Positions 44,301 to 54,440 of a stretch of 64,000 nucleotides of DNA are shown here, one piece after another. Source of the DNA: Sorex araneus (taxonomy: Eukaryota; Chordata; Mammalia; Eulipotyphla; Soricidae); contig NC_073311.1 of the NCBI RefSeq assembly GCF_027595985.1, positions 51,251,292 to 51,315,291 on the forward strand, given 5' to 3'. The notes under the pieces were generated by a model, which was given only the letters and a program-made list of their open reading frames with translations, did not search any database and was not told where the DNA came from. Position 1 is the first letter of the stretch. The number at the start of each line of letters is the position of its first letter. A program made the position numbers and the translations under genes.

Positions 44301-47300
44301 TATCTTGCCCACACAGGAGAGCCTGGCAAGCTCCCCATGGCATATTCAGTATGCCAAAAACAGTAACAACAAGTCTCACAATGGAGACCTTACTGGTGCC
44401 TGCTCAAGCAAATTGATGAACAACGGGATGACAGTGACAGTGATTCTATATAGTTGAAACATGTGATATATTGACATGATAAACTTTAATAATATGAATC
44501 ACTGTAATAACTTTCATCGTGCGATTTATGATGTATTCACATAGTGAGAAATTTAAGATCTATGATAGAGATTAGAGTGTTATGAGAAATGGCTAAGTAA
44601 ATGTTCTAAGCTCTATCAGTAATAATATTATAGAATTTTGCCTATGTTTCATTCCACTTTGTTTTGAAAATAAACTATCACATGCATGATATCAAAATTA
44701 TCCCTATGTATCTTGCTCTTTTTGTTCAGGAAATATGCTGAAATACTTTTCTCCTAAAAATATCCCTTTCATAGAATTTGCTACTTAAAAAGCAAAACCT
44801 AATTATGGGTCACTTCCTGAAAACAAAAGTATTTCTAGATAATTCTCTCCTTATCTTGTACCTGTGCTCTCATTCTGTTAAACCATGTACACATATTTTA
44901 ATATACTCTATTTTTGTGACCCAATGTCATCAGATGTGATTAATTAATGATTGAATATTAGATAGCAGCATATGATTAATTTCTATGAAGATTTTTAATA
45001 AATATTTGTTAAAAATTATCAGTAAATGATTTGTGTATGAGTAAACAGCCCTGGAAAAAGCAGAATCTCTCAACTCACTGGCGATGTTTCTTCTTAGGTT
45101 ATCCCAGCTGCTGTTCCTGTCCAGAAGGGTGGATTGGATACCAATGCAGCTGTTACTTCATTTCTAAGGAGCAAAAAAGTTGGGAAGCGAGTAGGAATTT
45201 CTGTGAATCTAAGAATTCCAGTCTCCTTCAGATGTATAGCAAAGAAGAACTGGTATGTATATCATTCTATTTTTTGTACATATTTTGATATGCTATCTAT
45301 GTACACAAAATAATATGATTTACTTTTCATAATAGCTGGTTTTGTTTTGAATAATGACTTACAAATGTTCTCTGCCCAGGAACAATATTTATCAAATCTA
45401 CATGGTGTTTAATCAAATATGTATGTATAGGAAAAAATTTAAGATATGTTCAACATAATATGAGAAAATTGTCTCAAAGAATTTAAGATTGATTCCCTTT
45501 ATTCAAAGAGGTCACTACTTTTATTCAAATGCTAACCAAACAAATTTGTAATTCTAGTTTTAAAAGTGGAGTGCGTAGCTAATTTTTAAACTTTGTGTCC
45601 TTTGGTTATATTTTAGAAAAGGTATGAAAACAGTGTTCATTAAAATCCCAATTCCTTATGCTCTAGTGTAGTGCTCACAAGAGCTGGGCCATTATCTGTG
45701 ACACTCAGCCCTGCTGCTCGGGCATCAACCCTGCTGTTGAGGGCCGGTGGGTTCAGTGTTTGGGTTGGTCATGTGGTGTCGCCTGGCTGAACAGTACTGA
45801 GGGTCACCAGGTCCACTCCAGCAGTACTTGGGAGGGGCATGTGGTGCTTGAGATTAAACTTGCATCTAAGGTAATTGCATCTAAGGCATGTGCTTCAGTC
45901 ACTTCTAATTAAAGATATCAGTATGATTATTCTATACTTGAAATGCAGCTATACCATGTCCGACTTTGGGTTATCTCTCCTACTCCCTAAACACAATTCT
46001 TAAGTGAAAATTCCCCTACCTGCACGAGAATTCAGGACACTATTAATTAGGATCCCTCTGATTGATCTGTGAAAGAAACGACCCATGAAAATTATCACTC
46101 TCTCTTAAATATTTTTATTCCTCAAGAAGTAAGATTTTGTGACATATTTTCTCTATACATTAATGCCTTGCTGAGAAAAGAAGAGATTCCGTGAATGATA
46201 CTTCTAATGTAGATGCTAAAAATGATTTTAGTTTGTGACATTGAAAGGCAGAATCTAACGCAGAGTGATAACTTTCTTAGATGCACGTACTCTCTGCGTC
46301 CATTGAGTTTAGGTTCACGTGTCTGACTCTGTTTCCAAGCAGCATTTTTTGAGGTACAGTAGGAACATTTACTGGATTGGAGTTTCTTACAATAAGGATC
46401 TCGGCGCCTGGTTGTGGCTGAACGGCTCTGCAGTCTCCCTCGATCTGTAAGTTTCTGGCAGCTCTCGCCTTTTCTATTTTTGATGAGTTTGTCCTTCGAG
46501 TTCCACACAGAATATAAAACTGAGGAATATTAAGTCCAATAACCTGCACAGGCCTGAGAGTACAAAGAGAGTGAAGAGTTCACAAAATAGCAATTTTACC
46601 TCATACACATAAAATGCAAGCTTATGCTCACGTGACATTACATGAGTATAGATGTGGTCATAAAATCTCTTTGTACACCCGCTCTCATACCTTGCCTTCA
46701 TACAAGCCCTGGTTGTGTACACCCATGTCCAACTGTCACCGTCACAGATGCTGCCTAATAGGAGCCATCATTTTATTTATGGCGGTGGATCCAAATATTT
46801 TTTGAAAATTTTTTTACATTGGAATCTTTTCTTTTCTGTCTTTTAAAAATTATTATTATTGAATCACCATAAAAAAATCACAAAGCTTTCAGGTTTAAGT
46901 CTCAGTCATATAATGATCAAACCCCCATCCCTTCACTAGTGCACTTGTTCCACCACCAAGAACCCCGGTATTATACCTCCCATCCCACCCCCCACACACA
47001 CACCTGTGTGGCTAATTATCTTCACTTTACTCTCTCTATACTTTGATTACATTCAATATTTCAACAGAAAACTCACTATTATTTGGATCCAAATATTCTT
47101 AGCACATTCTCTATATTCAAATATTTTGGGTTAACTTCTTATTTGCCACCATTGAATTTCATTTGCATTCATTGTCCTGGGATTTGCAATACAATAACAA
47201 ACTGGACTTTTTTGAATTGGATTGTCTAGATTAGATTAGTTAATGTAACTTTAAATAAAATAAAAGCATAATATGTATATATTATGTATTTAAATGCAAA

Positions 47301-47638
47301 ATAAATTCTCTGACCTCTGTGATATTGATTATGAAGGCAATTACTAAAGTCTTTGCAAATTGCATTTTGAAGCTGAAAAATTTTGCTATAGAATGAAAAA
47401 ATTACAAAAATCAGTATATCAATATTATTAATAGCCTTGTCAAGTCTTTAATGTAATAAAATCACTGTCAGCATACTTTTTATTCCATTTTCATTTTTTA
47501 ACATTTTTTTATTACAGATTTAGAGATTTCCAAGCTTTTGACACAACAAAATGCATATGGTATAGCACAAGTAAAACGTTTTTTGACAATAGCTGTGAAA
47601 ATGAAAATTATTATATCTGCAAGCAACAGCTTATTTAG
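41244..47638 (+). CDS. KLRD1: KLRD1 (CD94) copy B, complete
   Basis: This is a second CD94 chain. The exons are 41244-41364 (ATG at 41358), 43194-43286, 43419-43481, 45098-45252, 46343-46446 and 47518-47638. The splice sites and phases equal those of copy A, and the joined frame has 180 codons ending CKQQLI, the ending of human CD94. The membrane exon reads ASRTTQWRWISGILGILCLL. The stalk (residues 34-54) shares little with copy A and has its own sequon at N44. The lectin domain keeps the same cysteines as A, including C59. Sequons N94 and N133 are shared with A; N165 (NSC) is a weak extra one. Many A/B differences change the protein, for example P57 for S, E91 for K, Y101 for H, and DL for EQ at 125-126. 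It has no stop or frameshift, so both A and B look able to make protein. Which NKG2 partners it binds cannot be read from sequence. Confidence 0.92.
42887..43022 (+). repeat. Old SINE in intron 1, shared by all three copies
   Basis: 'GAGGTCTGCCTTACACTGGCC' and 'GATTCCTGGTATCACAAATGATCC' recur at 26246-26372 (A) and 63528-63672 (C). It predates the triplication. Confidence 0.65.
43194..43286 (+). CDS. KLRD1: KLRD1 copy B exon 2: membrane span
   Basis: The end of the span reads LLTLLGVLLSK, against LMILLGILLNR in copy A. The RW after TTQ matches copy C and not A. Confidence 0.93.
43419..43481 (+). CDS. KLRD1: KLRD1 copy B exon 3: stalk
   Basis: It reads YLSQSSKSTNSTGITADSQE after a split alanine codon. 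It is serine- and threonine-rich, and the length is identical to copy A. Confidence 0.9.
44033..44452. repeat. Two opposed SINE pieces in intron 3 of copy B
   Basis: A truncated reverse long-body SINE (44033-44131) faces a forward one (44228-44452). Their shared tail blocks can pair over about 95 bases, so the intron transcript could fold back. Copy A has neither. Confidence 0.85.
45098..45252 (+). CDS. KLRD1: KLRD1 copy B exon 4: first lectin exon
   Basis: It begins GYPSCCSCPEGWIGYQCSCY, then FISKEQKSW, ending SKEEL. About 13 of 155 bases differ from copy A. Confidence 0.95.
46343..46446 (+). CDS. KLRD1: KLRD1 copy B exon 5: second lectin exon
   Basis: It reads HFLRYSRNIYWIGVSYNKDL and then GAWLWLNGSAV. 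The IYW is closer to human FYW than copy A's LFW. Confidence 0.93.
46800..47084 (-). mobile_element. L1-type insertion in intron 5 of copy B
   Basis: A 13-bp duplication GGATCCAAATATT bounds it (46787-46799 and 47085-47097). Copy A has one uninterrupted site (near 30072). The insert begins with a T/AT-rich run and carries 'CCCCCATCCCTTCACTAGTG' and 'TTGTTCCACCACCAAG', resembling the reversed 3' tail of the family seen at 52.5 kb. Confidence 0.75.
47518..47638 (+). CDS. KLRD1: KLRD1 copy B exon 6: last lectin exon
   Basis: It reads FRDFQAFDTTKCIWYSTSKT and ends YYICKQQLI with TAG at 47636, the full-length CD94 C-terminus. Confidence 0.95.
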
Positions 47639-47890
47639 ATATTCATTCTTTTGTTGTGATGGGGTATATAGGTATACCAATATTAAAAATGTTACTTTGC
47701 ATTTTATATTAACATTAATTGCCTATTTCTGGAATGTCTGTTGAATGTTTCAAAAGGTGTCTCATGAATTTTTTCTCTATGTAAAGCCATGCACTTTAAA
47801 ATTTATAAAATTTGTTCAACCATGCTTGGGGTTATGTAGCTTTAATATGATTTTATGAATGTTTTGGTACAACATAGACATCGATACCAA

Positions 47891-47896
47891 ATTAAA
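47891..47896 (+). terminator. Poly(A) signal of KLRD1 copy B
   Basis: ATTAAA is the remaining signal; the AATAAA of copy A has become ATACCA here. Confidence 0.5.
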
Positions 47897-48099
47897 TGTT
47901 TATGTTTATGTTTTATAAATTATCTTTGCAGAAATTAAAATAAAAGCAATTCATACAGTATATGTATATATATTTATATATACACCTCTCTCATTTAGTG
48001 CGTAGGATGGCATATTCAATTTGGAAGTCCATCTCATCTACCTTTTTGGATGTCAGTTGTTCTTGAATATTTATATGTGAATATACTTTCATTTGGATA

Positions 48100-49142
48100 A
48101 TTTCACTCATCTGTGCCTTGGCATGACTTTTGCATTTAGATTAGGTGCCCCCTGGACTTCTTAAACAGTATAGGTAGGTTTCTTCCCAGTTTGGAAAGCT
48201 CTCAGCATTATTTCTAGAAATAAACTCTCTACTCCCTTCTGCTCTTCAGCTTCTGGAGCTTTAATGATCGCTCTGTTTAATTTTCTTCTGGATATATATA
48301 TAGCTCTTTTTGAGCACCTGCATATTTTCTAAATCTCTTTTTTATCTTCCACTTCTCATCACATATATCTCTAACTTTAGCCTCACTAATTCTTTTCTCC
48401 ACAACATCTATACTATTTCTAATTATAAGAGCAATTTTTACCTAATTTATTTATATATGAGGTAATTTTTTTGTGGTAGCCACTCTTGGCAGTGCTTAGA
48501 ACTTATGCCTGGCTCTACACTCAGGGATCACTCCTGAGGGCTCAGAGGACCATATAGAATACAAGGGTTTAAACCTAGGTCAACTGCATGGGACACAAGT
48601 TGTTTATCTTGTACTGTCATTAGTACTATTTCTCATGCCCTGATCCAAGATAATTTTATTTATTATATATCTTAATTATTCCCTTTACTACTTAATTTTC
48701 TTCCTGATTCATGAGCTTTCTTTATGTGCTTAACTATGACAGTTATTTTTAATTCTAAGTTAGATCACAAATTTTGTGTTTGTTTAATTGTTGTTTGATT
48801 GTTTATATTTCCATTCTAAAATGCTCTGCTACTCTGCTATTCCGTATCCTTAGTATGCTTCCCTGTGTGATTTTGTATCTATAAATAATTAGATAGCTTT
48901 CTTATATCCAGTGGGTAGTGGTGTGGTGTTAGATTTAGATCTCTATCAGGACAATGAGTGAGGTAAGAATAGTCAGTGTCTAGGTATGAAAGATAAATGC
49001 AAGTCAAGGGAACCCAATTAGAATATGTTGTCACTGTTTCTCCACACCCTTCCATTAACCTTGTCCAAGTCTAAGCCTATTTGCAAAACCTTTGTTGGTG
49101 ATATCTTTCTGTCTCTGTGTCCTCTCTCTCCATCTCTTTCTG

Positions 49143-49173
<31 letters not shown>

Positions 49174-50195
49174 GAGCTACAGGCCTGTCTAATAAAAATT
49201 CACTTGTAGTGATTTCAGCTTTGTCTCCCCTGTTTTATAAGAACTTTTTCATGAAGAGAAGAGCCAAGTTGAGTTATAATTGTTTTGTCAATTACAACTT
49301 AAAAGGAAGAATTGCTGACAGTGACTCACTGTGTTGTAGTGTTTACATCATGCCTCAAATCTTCATATTATTACTGCAGTATCATTGAGGTTTAACATTT
49401 TATAAGTTTTAGGCATATAGTGATATAATTTGATATCTGTACCTATCATATAATGATTGCCACAAAAACTATAGCTTTAGTTGTCATACTAGTGACCCTA
49501 AAACCAATTTATCAATTCTCTTTTTTCTCATTCCATCTAGTAACCTCTATTAATTCGGTCCCAAAATTTCAATGTTGGGGTTTTACTCCTGTTGTTTTTG
49601 TTGTTCATTTGTCTATTTTCCAGTGGGAGTTGGTGCTTGCAGACCACATCCAGGGAATCTTGGGGCCGTTCCCATTGAATGACTGCCTTGTGGGCAAGCC
49701 TGATAGATTGGTACTCAGTATGGTGATGATGTTTCTCAGGCCCAGTGATGCTTGGGACAGACAACTGCAACACACTGGGTGGTTCTCAGGTGCTATGTGC
49801 TGTCAGGATGGAATCAATGGTTCTACCTGTGTGTTCCAGTCCTTTGACCTATGTGTCTGGCTCTAGTTTTGTTCTTGACCTTCCATATATGAGTGGGGTT
49901 ACACTCATTTATATTTTTCTATTTATCTGAATTAACATAGCACTTTAAAGATCCAGAAATATTGTTTTACCTGAAAAAATTTATTCACATTAGAGCAAGA
50001 AATTTTGTTTCATAAGATATATAACTTTATTGATGGGATAATTATCTCTCACCTTCTTTATATATTCATTTGTCAGTGGGCATTTAGAATTCTTACTACA
50101 TTTTAAATAATGCTGTAATGAAAATGTGATTCATTTCAATTTCAATTTTTGACATGGAAAATGAAAGTTTAATGAAAATCAACAACCACGTAAGA
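48100..50195. repeat. 2.1-kb block of old repeats present in unit B, absent in A
   Basis: It contains an old reversed SINE (48460-48640), a (TCTG/TC)n run (49130-49175) and an antisense L1 end (about 49370-50100). In unit A the flanks 'TTTTCATTTGGATA' and 'GGATCAGAACTC' touch at 31072. Because the repeats are old, deletion in A is likelier than insertion in B. The 137-codon open frame at 49453-49866 lies inside repeat text and is not called a gene. Confidence 0.55.
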
Positions 50196-50639
50196 ATAAA
50201 ACTAGGATCAAAACTCCACGGCATTACAGTGGGCATAAGGAATGCACATCGAAGTCCGTCAGGTTTAATGGATGAGGGTAACAGTTTGAAGGTTTCCCCA
50301 GCACTGACCAACTCTTTAACATTTCAGAAGATATCTTCTGAGCATCCTTGGTGTAATTTATTAATGGTTTACAGAAGCCGTAGCCCAAGCTGCCCATAAA
50401 GAAAGAGAAAGTGTGAGACTAGACATGAGAAAGCCAATTAGAAGTTATAGAACTAAAAATAGAAATAGAAATGTACTGAAAGGCCTAAGTAGCAAAATAA
50501 CCACATCTGGAGAATTGAGTAAATGAGTTTGAAGACAAGATACAAAAATACTAAATAAAACACAGAAGATAAAAAAGTGTGAAATGAAAGGAACATATCA
50601 AAAACTTATAAGAACGGTTCAAAAAACAGACAAAAACAT

Positions 50640-50810
50640 GAGGCTGAAAAAAGGGTATTGCTGGTAGGGCACCTCCTTACATGTGACCAACATGGTCTTG
50701 ATTCTCAGCTCCTATTGGTCTCCTGAGCTTTTCCAGGAAAGATCTCTGAGTGCAAATCCAGGAGTAAGCATGAGCACAGAGTATGGACACAAGCAAAAAG
50801 ACAAAACAAG
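50640..50810 (+). repeat. Old SINE in unit B, truncated in A
   Basis: 'GGCTGAAAAAAGGGTATTGC...CATGTGACCAACATGG...CTCAGCTCCTATTGG' is a diverged SINE. In unit A only the first half survives (31493-31570). Confidence 0.6.
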
Positions 50811-51260
50811 ACAAAAAAGAATTCAAGAACAAAGAATAAAAGTGCCATAGAAGCTTCTGGAGAAGCTAGACCATGAGATCAGTAAAGAACAACTGACCAG
50901 AGAGGTTATAAATAGGAATTTTCCAGAGTCAAAGATAAATGCATCCAGATTCAAGAAGTTCAGAGTCTTAGTTAAAATGAACCCAAATAAAAAGATTTCA
51001 AGATGTATTGTAATCACAAAGATAGAATTCTGAAGGCAGAAAGATTAAAGAAGGAAATGATGTACAAATAATTTCCATAATCTTCACAGTGGATCTATGA
51101 AATATAACTTTATAGGGCAGAACAGAATAGTACTATATAGGCAATAAGTCTAATTAAATAAATATATCAACAAGAATAGTCAGCTTAGTCATTATTCAAG
51201 TTCAAAGGAATGATAGAAAAATTCCTTGAAAACCAGTAGTTTAAAAACTACACAAACTTG

Positions 51261-52622
51261 CCACTTCGCCGCGCCTGCAGCCCCAATATGACCGAGGAAG
51301 ACAAGGGAGCTGCTTTGGACACCAGCAGCCCGCCAGCAACCTGCAGTATGTGATTTGAGCATTTCTGCCAGCCCCCCCCGTGCGGGGGCCCGGCGTTTCT
51401 CTCTCTCTTTTTTTTTAATCTCTCTCTCTCTCCCTCAACCTCTCCTGGGCACAGCACAGCCTCCACCCCACTTCTCTGAGCACAAAATGGAGAGACGCAC
51501 CCAAATGCGCGGCGCAGCTGGCGGGGGATCGAGGGCGGGGAAGTACCGGTCTCCGCCCACATCGGACACTTAAAGAGAGTGCAGCCACGTGGGCTTCCCC
51601 ACTTCGCCGCGCCCGCAGCCCCAGTATGACTGAGGAGGACAAGGGAGCTTTCCCACTTCCGCCCGTGCGGGGGCCCGGTATTTCTCTAGGTTTTCCCATC
51701 TTATGAGCTCCATAAAAGGGTAAAAGATTGTAGTGATAGAATTTCAGGCAGAATTTTCCCTGGACTTTATACAGAAACACAAAACCGTGCGGCCGCTGCC
51801 GTGGCCGCACGACCTAATGTCATCTAATCATGAGCAATATGAAATGGTTCCCTTTTAACGGGTCGGACTTTGGTGGGAAACCCTAACAAGAATAGTAAGT
51901 TTTTTGTTGAAATATTGAAGGCAACCAAAGTGGTAGCCATCTCTCTAGATTGAACTAAGCCATATCCCCACGCCAGCTGAGAAGAAATATCCTTCTTTCT
52001 CAGGAAGAAACGCGGCGTGGCGTTGACCATAGTATGATGTCCATTAAGTTGACACGGACCTGGTGGCATGGGAATGGGTTACAAGGGAATAAAGAATTAT
52101 GTACATGGAACAGCGGGATGCTGGTGGAATCTCAAGCCGGGGCCGATACCAGCACACTACTTTTGGTTCCAGAAACTGCAGACTTTCTACCAGAGTATCA
52201 ACTAAGCCAGAGCCCCACGCCTGCTGATGACAGGAAATAACCATCTTTTCCGCTTTTTATCCCTTTGTCAGGCAGCGTGGTGAATACTAAACAGGTGTGA
52301 ACTCGGTGGCGTGGGTCGAGGGGGGAAAAAAAATAGAAAAGTTATGTAACAAACAATGGGACTTGCTTGAAACCCTAGCAATAATAGCGAGTAATGTGTT
52401 GAAACAGAATGTAACCAAGATAAAGTGTAAACTAAGTGAAACTTATCAATTACAAGGGCGGGGACGGGGGGGGGGGGGACGAGGTATACTGGGGTGGTTG
52501 GTGATGGAATAGGGGCACTGGTCAAGGGAAGGGTGTTTGAGTATTGTATAATTGACATAATCCTGAGAACTATGTAACCCTCCACATGGCAATTCAATAA
52601 AATTTAATTAAAAAGTTAAAAA
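51261..52622 (+). mobile_element. 1.36-kb composite non-autonomous retroelement (unit B only)
   Basis: An 18-bp duplication with one mismatch (AAAAACTACACAAACTTG at 51243-51260, AAAAACTGCACAAACTTG at 52623-52640) and an A-rich end after AATAAA show L1-type retrotransposition. Unit A has the uninterrupted site near 31995. The 5' third is CpG-rich and contains two tandem monomers starting 'CCACTTCGCCGCGCC' (51261 and 51599). The body (51880-52420) contains a diverged internal repeat ('ACTAAGCCATATCCCCACGCC' near 51955 and 'ACTAAGCCAGAGCCCCACGCC' near 52202). No long sense frame exists. It could be a deleted L1 with a monomer-type 5' UTR, or an SVA-like composite. Confidence 0.8.
51781..51812. 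repeat. GC-rich hairpin inside the composite element
   Basis: GTGCGGCC and GGCCGCAC arms (about 51787-51794 and 51803-51810) enclose an 8-base loop at the junction between the CpG-rich part and the body. Confidence 0.6.
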
Positions 52623-53194
52623 AAAAACTGCACAAACTTGAAACCAGCTTTGTAGGAAACATTAAACAGTCTTTAAAATACTAGACACACTTCACAAACA
52701 CAAACACTAGACAAACTTCACAAAAAATTGAAACTCAGATCAATGGAATAAAATTTTTATAGATAAGTCAAAAATATAAAATGGAAAAAGGAGGCTTATT
52801 TCAAGACCATGTTCTCTCTTGAACACATATTTTCCTTGGTTTCCTCTCTGATCTTCTCACTCTGGTGAAAACATTCTCTCTTGAATGTGTATTCCTCTCT
52901 TTATCTACTCTCATGTTCTGTTAATAAAGTTCTTTCAATAAAATTATTTTGCTTCACTAAAAAATATGGTAAAATAAAATGCCTTTTGATAAATGGTAGT
53001 AGGAAAACAGGCTAGGCACATGGGAAAAATATCTCACTCTACTCCACAATTAAAGATTTATGCATTGGGCCTGGATACATAAAATATGTTGGATAAAATG
53101 TAAATGAAACACTCCATGGTGTTCACATCAGACGTATCTTCAGTGATTTATCTCCATTGGCAGGTAAAATAAAATTAAAATAAATAAGTAAAAC

Positions 53195-53445
53195 TGCACC
53201 ATAGCACTGTCCTCCCGTTGTTCATCAATTTGCTCAAGCAGGCACCAGTAACGTCTCCATTGTGAGACTTGTTGTTACTGTTTTTGGCATATCAAATATG
53301 CCATGGGTATATTGCTAGGCTCTGCCATGTGGGCAGGATAATTTCAGTAGCTTTCTGGGCTCTTGAGAGGAGCGGAGGAATCGAACCTGGGTTGGCCTCG
53401 TGCAAAGCAAATGCCCTACCTGATGTGCTATCCCTCCAGCCCAAA
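53195..53445 (-). repeat. tRNA-derived SINE, long-body subfamily (unit B only)
   Basis: A reverse copy from 'GCACTGTCCTCCCGTTGTTCA' to 'TGTGCTATCCCTCCAGCCC', inserted in the L1 copy. Unit A is empty here. Confidence 0.9.
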
Positions 53446-53508
53446 TAAAACTATCTCAAAACAAAAACCTTCTTCACTGGAAAAGATATCACCGAAACAA
53501 AAGACATC

Positions 53509-54090
53509 TTACATATGTGAAAAGGCATCTGTTTGTGGCTTTTCAACTCTCAGCATTCTTTGCTCAGTCATGGAAGTGCTGAACCAGCCATTGTATTGCT
53601 CATCGATGCTGTCGATGTTGTCAATGATGGCATCTTCCCACGTTGCCTCAATAGTGCCAAAGAGTGCCCAGTTTTTGGTCATTCTGGGAGTTCTCTTCTG
53701 AAATTTAAACTTTGCAGTCCTTTCTCCCTGCTCTGCGAAGTAGAATTTTGCACGAAGGAGACGGTGGTCCAATCTCATTTGGAATTTTGGGACAATAGCG
53801 ATATTGGTCAGGCAAAACTCTCAATTGAATGTGTTGTGGTCAAATTCATTGTGGAACTGTCTACCAGGAGACTCCCAAGTCCAATGTTTAGATTTGGCCT
53901 TCTGGAACTGTGAGTTACCATGGATGGTCTTGGTCAACATGATGAACTCAGACAATCTCTCACCCTGTTCATTCCATTCTAGGCCATGGGTCCTGATGTG
54001 GAATTCTTCAGGCGACCGTTTCAGTCCTATCTTGACATTGAAATCACCACTTTTAGGGCGGCCTCCAATTGCCCCTACAGCCGTCCCCAT
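53509..54090 (-). pseudogene. RTE-clade retrotransposon endonuclease fragment
   Basis: Two minus-strand frames (54090-53821 and 53778-53509) join across a small indel into one degraded apurinic-type endonuclease end. Visible motifs are GDFNVKIG (catalytic GDFN), the stretch HGLEWNEQGERLSEFI, KHWTWESPGRQFHNEFDH, then LDHRLLRAKF (catalytic DH), KKR-like KFQKRTPRMT, and WEDAIIDNID. These are, from memory, the hallmarks of RTE-1-type elements (often annotated as craniofacial development protein 2-like). The 5' endonuclease start and the whole reverse transcriptase are missing. It lies inside an L1 copy present in both A and B, and only B has it. Confidence 0.75.
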
Positions 54091-54162
54091 GGTTCACACC
54101 ATATTTGAACCCCATCAAATATGGTGCGGAAATGATGGAAAATAGGTATGGCCACGCAGTCC

Positions 54163-54276
54163 GGAAAGCAGCCTGGAGCGTGGCAGTGGCTGGGTAGTAG
54201 AGGTAGTGGAGGTTGGCCAATGAGGTATTTATCTGGCTCCACTACCCAGCCACTGCCACGCTCCAGGCCGCTTTCC
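54163..54276. repeat. Near-perfect hairpin, 40-bp arms
   Basis: The arms 54163-54202 and 54237-54276 are reverse complements with two mismatches around a 34-bp loop. The GC-rich arm contains GGAGCGTGGCAGTGGCTGGG. It lies 70 bp beyond the 5' end of the RTE fragment and is not found elsewhere in the window. Confidence 0.88.
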
Positions 54277-54440
54277 TGACACTCAGGCTAAACCTCACAC
54301 ATGAGGGAAGCCCCACAGAACCAGGAAAAGCAGAATTTTGTGACCTTGGACTCCAGGCTTAATGAGACCCGGAAACAAGATCCTCTGTCTGCCTCCTCCA
54401 ATCTCCTGCACCCAGGGATCAAGCCCAGATGACCCAATCA
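54277..54440. other. Unassigned GC-richer segment within the unit B insertion
   Basis: The text from 'TGACACTCAGGC' to 'CAAGCCCAGATGACC' is absent from unit A, where L1 sequence is continuous. It was probably inserted together with the RTE fragment. Confidence 0.45.

Noticed and set aside
49453-49866. 137-codon open frame
   Set aside because: It lies across an antisense L1 end and older repeat text, and has no recognisable domain.
51248-51810. Minus-strand open frames of 104 and 131 codons in the CpG-rich part of the composite element
   Set aside because: Their length follows from high GC content and tandem monomers. They run against the element's poly-A orientation and match nothing I know.
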